This document shows positions 8,961 through 17,758 of a DNA stretch of 64,000 nt, piece after piece. Both the position numbers and the translations under genes were made by a program. The stretch is from Microbacterium bovistercoris (GTDB lineage Bacteria; Actinomycetota; Actinomycetes; Actinomycetales; Microbacteriaceae). Position 1 is the stretch's first letter. Every line of letters starts with the position of its first letter. The stretch lies in NCBI RefSeq assembly GCF_003387575.1, contig NZ_QUAB01000048.1:62001-126000 (forward strand), read 5' to 3'. Below the pieces are notes generated by a model, which saw only the letters and a program-made list of their open reading frames with translations, did not search any database and was not told the DNA's origin.

Positions 8961-9071
8961 ATGGACCGCGACGACAGCACTGAACTCTTCGACATCGACG
9001 CCCACCAGCACTTCGGCCGTCCGTACTGGTTCGACAAGCACCCCTCGCAGGCCGAGGGCGAAGACTTCTGA
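8961..9071 (+). CDS. Small acidic protein of 36 residues, unknown
   Basis: I do not recognise this protein. It has 36 residues, is rich in Asp, Glu, His and aromatic residues, and contains HQHFGRPYWFDKHPSQ. Support for coding comes from three features: GGGAG placed about 6 nt before the ATG, G or C at the third position in nearly all codons, and a strong hairpin terminator shortly after the stop. It has no membrane segment or signal peptide. It could be a small regulatory or metal-binding protein, or a secreted peptide precursor, but nothing decides this. Confidence 0.55.
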   Translation: MDRDDSTELFDIDAHQHFGRPYWFDKHPSQAEGEDF

Positions 9072-9093
9072 TCGTCGCCCCGAACACTTCCCG

Positions 9094-9123
9094 CCCCGCC
9101 TGATCGCTGCCGATCACGCGGGG
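9094..9123. terminator. Terminator between small gene and membrane-protein gene
   Basis: CCCCGC-C-TGATCG and CGATCA-C-GCGGGG pair around a CTGC loop with a single internal mismatch. It lies between convergent genes and can serve both. Confidence 0.75.
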
Positions 9124-9139
9124 CGTCGGCTTTCCGGCG

Positions 9140-9781
9140 TCAGTACACGACGACGGATGCCGGGTCGCGCCGCGTCGCGAGGACGATCGCGAGCACGCCG
9201 AGGAACCCGGTCGCCGCGATCGAGATCAGCGTGAAGAGCCCGCTGACGGCCAGCAGAGCCGCCTGCCCGACAGCGAAGGACGCCACCACGATGATGTTCT
9301 GCAGCACCTGGACCGCCACTACGGCGGAGAGCGCCCACAGCGGCGCCCAGTTCCACGGGCGCGGCACGACACGGATGCGACCGATCTGGGTCACGGCGAT
9401 GACCACCAGGATGAGGGCGACGACCTGACCGGTGGTGCCGAGCATCCGCATCGCGGCGAAGTACTCCTCATCGTCGGTGCCGGGGTAGGTGAACAGGCTC
9501 ATCAGCCACCACGGCCAGACGAGGTCCCAGACCGCGAAGGCGATCAGTGCGCCCGTGCCCAGCGGGCGGCGCGCGGTGACGCTGCCGCCGCGGCCGAGCC
9601 CGATCGCGAAGATCACCAGCGACGCCGCGAACAGCAACTGCGGCAGCACACCGGTCCAGACGCCGGGCATCGTGTTCGTCACCACCTGGAGCAGCACGGA
9701 TGCCAGCAGCAGCACTCCCGCGGTGATCCAGGTGCGCCGACGCTGGACGCTCGCTGCCCCGCTCGCATCGACGTCGATCAT
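9140..9781 (-). CDS. Integral membrane protein, paralogue A
   Basis: Unrecognised protein of 213 residues with about six hydrophobic helices. It starts RRRTWITAGVLLLASVL and contains RPWNWAPLWALSAVV and FLGVLAIVLATRRDPAS. The next gene upstream encodes a clear paralogue with the same landmarks, so the pair arose by tandem duplication. TAGGGT lies 6 nt before the ATG, consistent with a leaderless mRNA. Function is unknown; the shared RPWNWAP loop between helices is the most conserved feature. Confidence 0.8.
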   Translation of the reverse strand: MIDVDASGAASVQRRRTWITAGVLLLASVLLQVVTNTMPGVWTGVLPQLLFAASLVIFAIGLGRGGSVTARRPLGTGALIAFAVWDLVWPWWLMSLFTYPGTDDEEYFAAMRMLGTTGQVVALILVVIAVTQIGRIRVVPRPWNWAPLWALSAVVAVQVLQNIIVVASFAVGQAALLAVSGLFTLISIAATGFLGVLAIVLATRRDPASVVVY

Positions 9782-9876
9782 GCGCTCACCCTAGCCTCCG
9801 GCACCGCTGCGCGGCATACGTCATCACCCCCCACCTGGCGGACGGATCTGCAGACGGCGGATGCCGGATGCCGGAA

Positions 9877-10527
9877 TCAGCCGCCGACCGCAGAATCCTC
9901 CGCCGGCTGCGACGATGCCGGATGCCGGGTCGCCCGCGCGCCGAGAACGATCGCGAGCACTCCGAGGAACAGCACGCCCACGCCTGGAAGTTCGAACAGG
10001 ATGCGGCCGGCGACACGAGCCGCCCCGTCGGCCGTGACGAACCGGAGGGACGCGAACGACGAGATCGCCGCGATCGCGAGCACCCCGGCGGGAGCCCAGT
10101 TCCAGGGTCGCGGAACTGCGCCCGCCAGCCCGATCAGGATGACCGTCGCGACTGTGAGCACGAGCACCAGGCCCAGATACGGGAACGTGACGGCGATCTG
10201 GGCGTCCTCCTGCTCGTAGAGATTGTCGGGGATCTGCGGGACCAGGCTGCTCACGAAAGCAGCCGTGAGCGGGTTCGCGACCGCGAGCTGGAGCAGAACG
10301 GTGGTCGTGGCGAGCGGCCGGCGGCCCGTGATGCTCCCGGCACGCCCCAGCCCGATCACGAGCACCAACACGCCGAATGCCCAGAGCACGTTCTGCGCGG
10401 GATGCATCCACGCGCGCTCGAACCGGGCCACGAAGCCGACAAGCGCGGCGAGCACCAGCAGGAGGCCGCCGATCACCCAGGTGCGGCGCTGCGCTCGGGC
10501 ATCCTTCGCGGCATCCTGATCGCTCAT
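9877..10527 (-). CDS. Integral membrane protein, paralogue B
   Basis: Unrecognised membrane protein of 216 residues, paralogous to the gene at 9140-9781. Corresponding blocks are QRRTWVIGGLLLVLAAL, GRAGSITGRRPL, RPWNWAPAG and FLGVLAIVLGARATRHPAS. I chose the ATG at 10527 because it is preceded by TAGGGT at 7 nt and aligns with the start of paralogue A. The 95-bp spacer between the two genes holds only a GGATGCCGGATGCCGG run. Confidence 0.8.
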   Translation of the reverse strand: MSDQDAAKDARAQRRTWVIGGLLLVLAALVGFVARFERAWMHPAQNVLWAFGVLVLVIGLGRAGSITGRRPLATTTVLLQLAVANPLTAAFVSSLVPQIPDNLYEQEDAQIAVTFPYLGLVLVLTVATVILIGLAGAVPRPWNWAPAGVLAIAAISSFASLRFVTADGAARVAGRILFELPGVGVLFLGVLAIVLGARATRHPASSQPAEDSAVGG

Positions 10528-10641
10528 CCCGCTCACCCTACCCGGGCCCCGCCTTGCAGGCGGCGGAGCATTCTGCGCACGGCGGACGGCACGCGGCGGC
10601 ATCCGCCGCCATCCGCCAATCGGTCCGCCACCCGCAAATGG

Positions 10642-11457
10642 CTAACCCCCGTACCGCGCGACGATCTCCTCGGTGAGCGGCGGCCAGATGCGCTTGTGCT
10701 CGTCGCTGAACGGGACTCCGGAAAGGAACGCGGCCGCGAGATCGCGAGACCGGTCGACGAACAGGAAGCTGCCCAGCGCTCCGAAATGCCCGGCCGTCTC
10801 GGGCGGGAACGAGTCCGCCAGCCAGTGCGGGCTCTTGACCCCCTTGAGCTCGAACCCGAGTCCCCACTGGCAGTCCGCGAAGCCGCCGTAGCCGGGCACG
10901 ACGCCGCGCAGCCCCTGGTGCGAGACCGTGAGTGCCAGACCGCGCAGCGCGCCCGGCACCAGGGTCGGCCGCAGCACCTCGCGGGCGAAGATCAGCAGAT
11001 CGTGGATCGATGAGCGGGCGCCGGCCGACGGACGGCCGCTGACGTCGGTGTCGTCCATGCCGAGGGGAAGGATCACCTCGCGCAGCATCCAGTCGGCGAA
11101 CGGCATGCCCGCGGCATCCGCGACGTGCGCGCCGAGTGCGTCGATGCCGGCGTTGGAGTAGATGCGCCGCTCGCCTGGCGCGCGCTGCGGCTCGGCGCCC
11201 TCCATGGGCAGGCCGCTGGTGTGGTCGAGCAGGTTCAGCACGGTCGCGCCCGCCGGTCCGGCGTGCTCGTCGAGATCGATCAGTCCACGCTCGATCGCGA
11301 CGAACACGCCCCAGGCGGTGAGCAGCTTGGTCACGGATGCCACCGGCATGACCACGTGCGGATCACCCTGCACTGCCAGGGTCTCGGCGGAGTTCGTGAC
11401 CCCGATCAGGGCCGGATGCGGGAAGCCGGCGGTCGCGGCGAAAGTCGTGGTCTCCAC
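10642..11457 (-). CDS. Serine hydrolase, class C beta-lactamase fold
   Basis: Predicted penicillin-binding-protein-like serine hydrolase of 271 residues. The nucleophile motif S-V-T-K is in MPVASVTKLLTAWG, the second motif Y-S-N is in ERRIYSNAGIDAL, and H-F-G near the C-terminus takes the place of KTG. All three elements are intact, so it is probably active as an esterase, peptidase or amidase. No signal peptide is evident. The GTG at 11457 is chosen because the longer frame to 11550 overlaps the neighbouring gene and adds a non-homologous Arg-rich stretch; the start is uncertain. The substrate cannot be inferred. Confidence 0.85.
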   Translation of the reverse strand: METTTFAATAGFPHPALIGVTNSAETLAVQGDPHVVMPVASVTKLLTAWGVFVAIERGLIDLDEHAGPAGATVLNLLDHTSGLPMEGAEPQRAPGERRIYSNAGIDALGAHVADAAGMPFADWMLREVILPLGMDDTDVSGRPSAGARSSIHDLLIFAREVLRPTLVPGALRGLALTVSHQGLRGVVPGYGGFADCQWGLGFELKGVKSPHWLADSFPPETAGHFGALGSFLFVDRSRDLAAAFLSGVPFSDEHKRIWPPLTEEIVARYGG

Positions 11458-11533
11458 TGTCCCATCGTTCCATGTCGCCCGAACTCCGGGTTGCGCCGTT
11501 CGTCGGCGAGCATCGCGCTGAGCGGGGAACGCG

Positions 11534-12325
11534 TCAGCGCTTCTCAGCACGCCGGGCGGGACGGTCCTTGAGCCATGTCGCGACGAAGAGCACCATGAGC
11601 ACAGCGATGATCCCGCGCACGATCCACAGGCCGGGCTCCCACAGCACTTGATAGGGCCCGGGGATCCCGAGGATGGACAGGATGACCGGGATCGTGGCGG
11701 CCTTTCCGACGGTTGCGAAGTCGGTGGACAGGCCGCCGACGATGCACAGGGCTCCGATCAGCAGCAGCACGATCGGCCAGACGTACATCGCCGGTGCGCC
11801 CTCGCCGCGCAGACTCGCTCGAACCGCCTTCACCAGCAGAGCGACCGGGAACACGAAGAAGAACCAGACGACTCCGCCGAGGAGCAGTGCCACTGCGACG
11901 AAGATCGGAAGCCAGATCAGCATCCACGGGCCGTCGCCGAGGAAGTAGTCCGGTTCGCGCAGGATGGCGAAGACCGCCCCGGCGAGGACCCCCACCGGCA
12001 GCACGAGAAGGATCCACCACAGGAACGACCTGCTGACGCGCTGGGCGTCCTGCATCTCCTCCAGCGCCTGCATGGGGCGCTCGGCCCGGATGCCCGCAGC
12101 CGCCGACAGGTAGAACTGGACCACGATGGCTGCGGCGATCATCGGGATGCCGAACAGGGCGATCATCACCGCCGCGCCATCGTTGTCGCGCAGGTCGAGC
12201 ACGACCAGCATCAGCAGGGCGACACTCAGCGCGAAGAGTACGACCGCCGCCGTGGGGCGGGCGATCGACACCGTCGGTGCAGGGTCGGCCGGGACAGTCC
12301 GGTTCCGCGCCCTCGGTTGCGTCAC
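11534..12325 (-). CDS. Integral membrane protein, unknown
   Basis: Unrecognised protein of 263 residues with about six membrane helices: two near residues 25-75, two near 100-160, and two at the C-terminus. The loop after the second pair carries MQALEEMQDAQRVSRSF. The GTG start at 12325 lies 12 nt downstream of the glyS stop, so it may be read through from glyS. A Thr/Pro-rich N-terminal tail precedes the first helix. Confidence 0.75.
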   Translation of the reverse strand: MTQPRARNRTVPADPAPTVSIARPTAAVVLFALSVALLMLVVLDLRDNDGAAVMIALFGIPMIAAAIVVQFYLSAAAGIRAERPMQALEEMQDAQRVSRSFLWWILLVLPVGVLAGAVFAILREPDYFLGDGPWMLIWLPIFVAVALLLGGVVWFFFVFPVALLVKAVRASLRGEGAPAMYVWPIVLLLIGALCIVGGLSTDFATVGKAATIPVILSILGIPGPYQVLWEPGLWIVRGIIAVLMVLFVATWLKDRPARRAEKR

Positions 12326-12337
12326 GGCAGGCGCCGC

Positions 12338-13723
12338 TCAGGCGCCGCGCAGGCGCTCCGCGAGGTAGGCGTGCAGGTTCGCGAGCGGCACGCGCTCCTG
12401 GCCCATGGTGTCGCGGTCGCGCACGGTCACGGCGTCGTCGTCGAGCGAGTCGAAGTCGACCGTCACGCAGAACGGGGTGCCGACCTCGTCCTGGCGACGG
12501 TAGCGGCGGCCGATCGCGCCGGCGTCGTCGAAGTCGACCGTCCACTGGCCGCGCAGGCCGTCGGCCACCGAGCGGGCCAGGGGCGACAGGCGCTCGTTGC
12601 GCGACAGCGGCAGCACGGCCACCTTGACCGGCGCGAGGCGCGGGTCGAGCTTGAGCACGGTGCGGGTGTCGGTGCCGCCCTTCGCGTTCGGCACCTCCTC
12701 CTCGACGTACGCGTCCACGAGGAAGGCCATCATCGCGCGGGTGAGGCCGAACGACGGCTCGATCACGTAGGGCGTGTACCGCTCGCCGGATGCCTGGTCG
12801 AAGTAGGTGAGCGACGTGCCGGACGCCTCGGTGTGCGACGACAGGTCGTAATCGGTGCGGTTGGCGACACCCATGAGCTCGCCCCACTCCTTGCCCGCGA
12901 AGCCGAAGCGGTATTCGACGTCGATGGTGCCGGCGGAGTAGTGTGCGCGGTCCTCTTCGGGAACGTCGAACTGGCGGATGTTCTCGGGGTTGATGCCGAG
13001 GTCGATGAACCAGTTCCAGCAGGCCTCGATCCAGTGCTCGAACCACTCCTGCGCCTCGGCCGGCGGCACGAAGTACTCGATCTCCATCTGCTCGAACTCG
13101 CGGGTGCGGAAGATGAAGTTACCCGGGGTGATCTCGTTGCGGAACGCCTTGCCGACCTGGCCGATGCCGAACGGCGGCTTCTTGCGCGAAGCGGTCAGCA
13201 CGTTCGAGAAGTTGACGAAGATGCCCTGGGCGGTCTCGGGGCGCATGTAGTGCAGGCCCGACTCGTCGTCGACGACGCCGAGGTAGGTCTTCACCAGGCC
13301 GGAGAACGCCTTGGGCTCGGTGTACTGGCCCTTGTTGCCGCAGTTCGGGCAGGGGATGTCGGCCAGGCCGTTCTCGGCCTTGCGGCCCTTGCGCGCCTCG
13401 AAGTCCTCGATGAGGTTGTCGGCGCGGAAGCGCTTGTGGCAGCTCAGGCACTCCACCAGCGGGTCGGTGAAGGTCGCGACGTGTCCGGATGCCTCCCACA
13501 CGCGCTTGGGCAGGATGATCGACGAGTCCAGGCCGACCATGTCGCCCCGGCCGCGCACGAACGTCTGCCACCACTGCCGGCGGATGTTCTCCTTCAGCTC
13601 GGTTCCGAGGGGGCCGTAGTCCCATGCCGAACGGGAACCGCCGTAGATCTCACCCGCTTGGAACACGAACCCGCGGTGGCGGGCGAGGGCGATGACCTTG
13701 TCAAGACGGGACTGTTCGGCCAC
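12338..13723 (-). CDS. glyS: Glycyl-tRNA synthetase
   Basis: Class II aminoacyl-tRNA synthetase that charges tRNA-Gly; a homodimeric type of 461 residues. Motif 1 region [16 protein letters not shown] and motif 2 [15 protein letters not shown] are visible. A Cys-x2-Cys zinc-like element (CLSCHKRF and CPNCGNKG) is inserted near residues 95-135. Motif 3 [14 protein letters not shown] and the anticodon-binding domain from [10 protein letters not shown] onward are also present. The GTG at 13723 is chosen because GGAG lies about 6-7 nt upstream and the protein begins with the family sequence [21 protein letters not shown] perfect 16-bp palindrome lies 34 bp upstream. Confidence 0.96.
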   Translation of the reverse strand: MAEQSRLDKVIALARHRGFVFQAGEIYGGSRSAWDYGPLGTELKENIRRQWWQTFVRGRGDMVGLDSSIILPKRVWEASGHVATFTDPLVECLSCHKRFRADNLIEDFEARKGRKAENGLADIPCPNCGNKGQYTEPKAFSGLVKTYLGVVDDESGLHYMRPETAQGIFVNFSNVLTASRKKPPFGIGQVGKAFRNEITPGNFIFRTREFEQMEIEYFVPPAEAQEWFEHWIEACWNWFIDLGINPENIRQFDVPEEDRAHYSAGTIDVEYRFGFAGKEWGELMGVANRTDYDLSSHTEASGTSLTYFDQASGERYTPYVIEPSFGLTRAMMAFLVDAYVEEEVPNAKGGTDTRTVLKLDPRLAPVKVAVLPLSRNERLSPLARSVADGLRGQWTVDFDDAGAIGRRYRRQDEVGTPFCVTVDFDSLDDDAVTVRDRDTMGQERVPLANLHAYLAERLRGA

Positions 13724-13756
13724 GGTGGCTCCAATGGTCGGATGCTGCGGGAGAAC

Positions 13757-13772
13757 GCCCGTGATCACGGGC
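13757..13772. promoter_or_regulatory. Perfect 16-bp palindrome in glyS leader
   Basis: GCCCGTGATCACGGGC is fully symmetric. It lies just downstream of a TAGACT -10-like box on the minus strand, so it would fall near the glyS transcription start. It could be an operator or a 5' stem-loop. Confidence 0.5.
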
Positions 13773-13834
13773 TTCCTCAAGTCTATCCGCGGTCCTCTAC
13801 CGCACGATCCCGCGAGGGCGCTAGCGTCGAGTGC

Positions 13835-15304
13835 ATGACGACTGTTCGGGGGGAACGAGCGCGCGGAGACAAGGACACCCGGTTCTTCGGGCAGCCCTGG
13901 GAGCTCGCGCACATCTTCGGTGTCGAGATGTGGGAGCGGTTCAGCTTCTACGGCATGCAGGGCATCCTGCTCATCTACATGTACTTCTCGGTCGCCGACG
14001 GCGGCCTCGGCGTCGACAAGGGCGTCGCCACCGGCATCGTCGGCGCGTACGGCGGCACCGTCTACCTGGCGACGATCCTGGGCGCCTGGCTGGCCGACCG
14101 GCTGCTCGGGTCGGAGCGGGTGCTCTACTACAGCGCCTGGGTGATCATGGCCGGTCACATCGCGCTCGCTGTGCTGCCGAACGTCTGGGGCCTGGGTGTC
14201 GGCCTCATCCTGGTGGCGATCGGCTCGGGCGGTCTCAAAGCCAACGCCACCGCCGTGGTCGGCACGCTGTACAGCCCCGACGACGTGCGCCGGGATGCCG
14301 GGTTCTCGCTGTTCTACCTCGGCATCAACCTCGGCGCCTTCCTGGGCCCTCTCATCACCGGCATCCTGCAGGACAAGGTCGGGTTCCACTGGGCGTTCGG
14401 CGCGGCCGCGGTCGGCATGGCGCTGGGCCTGATCCAGTACTCGTTCGGGCGGAAGCAGCTGCCCGAGTCGGCCAAGGAGGTGGCCAACCCGCTCCCCGCG
14501 AACCGGTACGGCATGTGGATCGGCATCGCGGCTGCGGGCCTCGTACTCATCGTCGCGCTGGTGCTGACCGGCGTGATCCGCGCCGACAACCTCGCCGGCG
14601 TGGTGATCCTGGTGACGGCAGTGGCTGCCGTCGCGTACTTCCTCGTCATCGTCTCGTCGAAGCAGATCGACGGCACAGCACGGTCGAGGGTGATCAGTTT
14701 CATTCCGCTGTTCATCGTGAACGTCGGCTTCTGGTCGCTGTACCAGCAGCAGTTCACGGTGCTGACGATCTACTCCGACGAGCGGCTGGACCGCGTCGTG
14801 CTCGGTTTCGAGATGCCGATCTCGTGGATCAACTCGATCGCCCCGATCTTCGTGATCCTGCTCTCCGGCACCTTCGCCGCCATCTGGACCAAGCTCGGCG
14901 CCAAGGCTCCGTCGGCACCGGTGAAGTTCGCACTGGGCGCGATGATCATGGGCCTCGCGTTCCTGCTGTTCCTGCCCTGGGCGAACGGGGCGCCGCACTC
15001 CACGCCGCTGCTCGCTATCGTGCTGATCCTGTTCGTGTTCACCGTCGCCGAGCTGTTCATCTCTCCCCCAGGGCTGTCGGTGACGACCAAGCTCGCTCCC
15101 GAGAAGTTCCACACCCAGATGGTGTCGCTGTACTTCCTCTCGGTGGCGCTGGGCACTGCGATCGCCGGCTGGCTGGCACAGTTCTACGACCCCACGAACG
15201 AGGTGCCGTACTTCTCGATCCTCGGCGCCATCGCGATCGCGATGGGCATCGCACTGCTGCTGTGCGTCAAGCCGGTGCTGGCGCTCATGAAGGGCGTGCG
15301 CTGA
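13835..15304 (+). CDS. POT/PTR-family proton-dependent peptide transporter
   Basis: Proton-driven importer of di- and tripeptides, 489 residues with about 14 membrane helices. The family signature near the N-terminus is [20 protein letters not shown] (about residues 30-49), a variant of the ExxERFxYY motif. [17 protein letters not shown] near residue 170 is the second family pattern. TAGCGT lies 7 nt before the ATG at 13835, so the transcript is probably leaderless. It is divergent from glyS and directly followed by a VOC protein gene. Confidence 0.93.
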   Translation: MTTVRGERARGDKDTRFFGQPWELAHIFGVEMWERFSFYGMQGILLIYMYFSVADGGLGVDKGVATGIVGAYGGTVYLATILGAWLADRLLGSERVLYYSAWVIMAGHIALAVLPNVWGLGVGLILVAIGSGGLKANATAVVGTLYSPDDVRRDAGFSLFYLGINLGAFLGPLITGILQDKVGFHWAFGAAAVGMALGLIQYSFGRKQLPESAKEVANPLPANRYGMWIGIAAAGLVLIVALVLTGVIRADNLAGVVILVTAVAAVAYFLVIVSSKQIDGTARSRVISFIPLFIVNVGFWSLYQQQFTVLTIYSDERLDRVVLGFEMPISWINSIAPIFVILLSGTFAAIWTKLGAKAPSAPVKFALGAMIMGLAFLLFLPWANGAPHSTPLLAIVLILFVFTVAELFISPPGLSVTTKLAPEKFHTQMVSLYFLSVALGTAIAGWLAQFYDPTNEVPYFSILGAIAIAMGIALLLCVKPVLALMKGVR

Positions 15305-15305
15305 C

Positions 15306-15716
15306 ATGGATCAGCGCGTGAGCTTCATCACCCTCGCGGTCGCCGATGTCGCGGCATCCCGCGCCTTCTACGTGGACGGACTGGGCTGGAAGCCGATCTT
15401 CGAGGCCGACGACGTGCTGATGCTGCCGGTCGCCGACCGGGTCATCCTGTCGCTGTGGAGCGTCGAGGGTTTCACGGCCGAGATCGGCGAGGCCCCGGCA
15501 TCCGGCGTCGCCCCTCTGACTCTCGCGCACAACCTTGCCACGCCTGCGGAAGTGGATGCGGTGCTCGCCGAGGCGGCGGCGCTGGGCGCACGTGTGCACC
15601 CCGCGCAGCACAGGGAGTGGGGCGGATACTCCGGCTACTTCGCCGACCCCGACGGCTTCCGCTGGGAGATCGCGGTCAACCCGGGCGACACCGGGAAGTT
15701 CGTGCTGCCCACCTGA
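15306..15716 (+). CDS. VOC-superfamily (glyoxalase-like) protein
   Basis: Single-domain vicinal-oxygen-chelate protein of 136 residues with two beta-alpha-beta3 units. It begins [20 protein letters not shown] and ends with the typical [16 protein letters not shown]. Members bind a metal and act as glyoxalases, dioxygenases or resistance proteins; nothing here decides which. The ATG lies 1 bp after the transporter stop, suggesting coupling. Confidence 0.85.
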   Translation: MDQRVSFITLAVADVAASRAFYVDGLGWKPIFEADDVLMLPVADRVILSLWSVEGFTAEIGEAPASGVAPLTLAHNLATPAEVDAVLAEAAALGARVHPAQHREWGGYSGYFADPDGFRWEIAVNPGDTGKFVLPT

Positions 15717-15720
15717 CGGC

Positions 15721-16335
15721 TCAGCGGTTCGGAAACGCCTCGCCGCCGCCGGCGGCGAGTGCCTCGGCGACGATGCGGATGTGGTCCTCGCCCATCTCCT
15801 GCGGCATCTTCGGCAGCATCTCGTCCCAGAACGCGAGCGCCGCTCCGCGCCCCTGCATCATGCCGGCCGGGCGGGCCAGCGCCCAGAGGTGCAGATGCGC
15901 CGAGCCGTCGTTCCACCGCGCGAAGTGGCTTCGGGCAACGCCGGGGATGCTCTTCACCGCCTGGGAGATCCGCTGCATGAGCGGGCCGTAGGCGGCCAGC
16001 ACCTCGTGCGGCGCATCCTCGAGAAGCCAGTGCTCGCGCGGCGAGATCGCCCCGACGAAGGGCAACCCGCCGATGTCCCAGCCGGCACGTACCTGCCAGA
16101 GGTCGTCCTGCCAGATGGTGTGCTCGCTGGGTCTGCACGACGAACAGTTCTCCGGGTCGGCCTCGCCCCCGCGCGGCTGCTCCGGCACGAGCATCGGCTC
16201 GAGCGGCCGCATCGTGATCTGCTCGAACGCCCACGGCAGCCCCTCGGTGAGCGGCGTCGCGTCGAGACGCGCACCGATCGGGAGACGGGCGTGGAAGGCG
16301 GTGTCGGCCGGATGCTGCGCGAAGGGCTCTGTCAT
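15721..16335 (-). CDS. HIT-like (histidine triad) domain protein
   Basis: Protein of 204 residues resembling HIT or galactose-1-phosphate uridylyltransferase-like hydrolases. Visible elements are a Cys pair in ENCSSCRPSEHTIWQD, likely zinc-binding, and SAHLHLWALARPAGMM, the H-x-H part of the triad. EHWLLEDAPHEVLAA is also typical. The third histidine is not obvious, so a nucleotidyl hydrolase role is likely but unproven. The ATG at 16335 is preceded by CATCCT at 7 nt. It ends 4 bp from the convergent VOC gene. Confidence 0.7.
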   Translation of the reverse strand: MTEPFAQHPADTAFHARLPIGARLDATPLTEGLPWAFEQITMRPLEPMLVPEQPRGGEADPENCSSCRPSEHTIWQDDLWQVRAGWDIGGLPFVGAISPREHWLLEDAPHEVLAAYGPLMQRISQAVKSIPGVARSHFARWNDGSAHLHLWALARPAGMMQGRGAALAFWDEMLPKMPQEMGEDHIRIVAEALAAGGGEAFPNR

Positions 16336-16387
16336 GCCCCCCAGGATGGCATGCCGCCTTGGTGTCGCGCCCCGGGCCGTGAGGAGT

Positions 16388-17206
16388 TCAGGCGGGCAGC
16401 ACATCGAGGTAGGGCCGGGGATCCGGTGCAGCCGCTGTGCCGTGCAATACGACGCTGTCGGCGCCGGCCTCGCCGAGTGCGCCGACGCGGTCGGCGATGC
16501 GTGCCTCCAGCGCATCCAGCCCGGGATCGAGCTCGGTGTAGACGATGATGCGCGTGCCGCCGGGACGGCCGCTGTGCGCCCTGCCCGCGTCGACGATCTC
16601 CTTCGCCGCGCGCACGATGGCGGCCTCGTCGCGCCCGTCGGATGCCGAGAGCACGACGCCGTCGCCCAGCTCGCCCGCCAGCCGCAGGGTCTTCTCGCCG
16701 GTCGCGCCGATCACGATCTCCGGTGCCGACACCGGAGGCCAGTCGAGGGCGACCCCGTCGAGCTGCACGTAGCGTCCTTCGACGTCGACCGTCTCACCGT
16801 CGAGCAGGGCACGCACCGCCGTCAGATATTCGCGCAGCAGAGTGAGGGGCGAGCTCTTGCGCGCACCGACCTGCCCCATCCAGGACAGCACGCCGTGCCC
16901 GAACCCGGCGATGAGCCGGCCCGGGGCGAGGCGTTCCAGGGTCGCCACCTCCATCGCCGCGAGAGCGGGGTTGCGCAGCGGGACCGGCAGCAGCCCGATC
17001 CCGACCCGCGTGCGCTCCGACCAGGCGAGCGCCGCGGCCGCCGAGGCGATCCCGCCTTCGAGGAAGCAGTCCTCCCACAGCCACAGTTCAGCGACTCCCG
17101 CCGTATCCGCCGCCCTCACGATCGGCTGCAGGTCCTCGGGCGGCGACTGCGGCCGGAAGGTGATGCCGACGGTGGGCTGCGAACCGGAGGGATGGGTGCC
17201 GCTCAT
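16388..17206 (-). CDS. LLM-class flavin-dependent oxidoreductase
   Basis: Bacterial luciferase-like monooxygenase or F420-dependent oxidoreductase of 272 residues. It shows the (beta/alpha)8 pattern with GVAELWLWEDCF, RVGIGLLPVPLRNPALAAME, GRLIAGFGHGV and the substrate-side APEIVIGATGEKTLRLAGELGDGVVL. The GFGHG turn and AGELGDGVVL are common to F420-using members. TAGGCT sits 6 nt before the ATG, indicating a leaderless mRNA. The substrate is unknown. Confidence 0.88.
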   Translation of the reverse strand: MSGTHPSGSQPTVGITFRPQSPPEDLQPIVRAADTAGVAELWLWEDCFLEGGIASAAAALAWSERTRVGIGLLPVPLRNPALAAMEVATLERLAPGRLIAGFGHGVLSWMGQVGARKSSPLTLLREYLTAVRALLDGETVDVEGRYVQLDGVALDWPPVSAPEIVIGATGEKTLRLAGELGDGVVLSASDGRDEAAIVRAAKEIVDAGRAHSGRPGGTRIIVYTELDPGLDALEARIADRVGALGEAGADSVVLHGTAAAPDPRPYLDVLPA

Positions 17207-17333
17207 GGCGTCAGCCTACGAGAGCTCGGGCCTGCGCTCACCGGGATCGGGTCAGACCGCGCGCAGGGCGTCGCGATCGAGCTGGTCGAACTCGGTGACT
17301 CCGGCGAGTCCGAGCCGCGACCCGGCGCGGAGG

Positions 17334-17735
17334 TCAGTGGGTGATCGTGCGCCCGTCGGGGTCGCCGGGGCGCATCGGGCGCAGCCTGTCGGGCAGGGGC
17401 CAGGGCAGGGTGAAGCGCTCGGTCGGCGGTCGCTGCATGTCGCCGAAGTCGTCGACCTTCACGACGATCCGGCCTGGTTCGGTTCCTTCCGAGGGCGTGA
17501 CCTCGACGAACTTCACGCGCAGCGGCGCGGGACCCTCGCCCTCCAGCATCCAGGCGTCGGCCAGCCAGCGCAGGCCGACCTGCTCCAGCGCGTCCTCTGC
17601 GGCGAGCCAGTCCAGACCTTCGCCCGCAGTGCGGCCGAGCACGTCGATCGCGACCCAGTCGTCACCTTCGGCGCGAATCCATCCGATCAGCTCGCCGTCG
17701 TCACGGCGATGCGGGATCCAGTCTTCGGGAAGCAT
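17334..17735 (-). CDS. Conserved hypothetical protein (Trp-rich, soluble)
   Basis: Unrecognised soluble protein of 133 residues. It begins MLPEDWIPHRRDDGELIGWI and is rich in Trp, Asp and Glu, with a predicted beta-sheet-heavy fold and no signal or membrane segment. TAGGGT lies 5 nt before the ATG. It is next to, but not overlapping, the membrane-protein gene downstream. The type resembles small proteins widespread in actinobacteria with no assigned role. Confidence 0.75.
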   Translation of the reverse strand: MLPEDWIPHRRDDGELIGWIRAEGDDWVAIDVLGRTAGEGLDWLAAEDALEQVGLRWLADAWMLEGEGPAPLRVKFVEVTPSEGTEPGRIVVKVDDFGDMQRPPTERFTLPWPLPDRLRPMRPGDPDGRTITH

Positions 17736-17758
17736 CCCTCGACCCTACTCGCGCGGAC

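Noticed and set aside
11648-13834. Rightward extension of the POT transporter frame by more than 700 codons
   Set aside because: It is antisense to glyS and a membrane-protein gene. The TAGCGT box 7 nt before ATG 13835 fixes the true start.
13724-15307. Leftward extension of glyS through the peptide transporter gene
   Set aside because: The frame stays open but encodes His/Arg/Gln-rich sequence antisense to a clear POT transporter. The GTG at 13723 has a ribosome site and matches the family start.
17210-17333. Possible small gene or terminator downstream of the conserved hypothetical gene
   Set aside because: Only weak inverted repeats around CTCGG/CCGAG are visible and no frame with coding character or a ribosome site is present.
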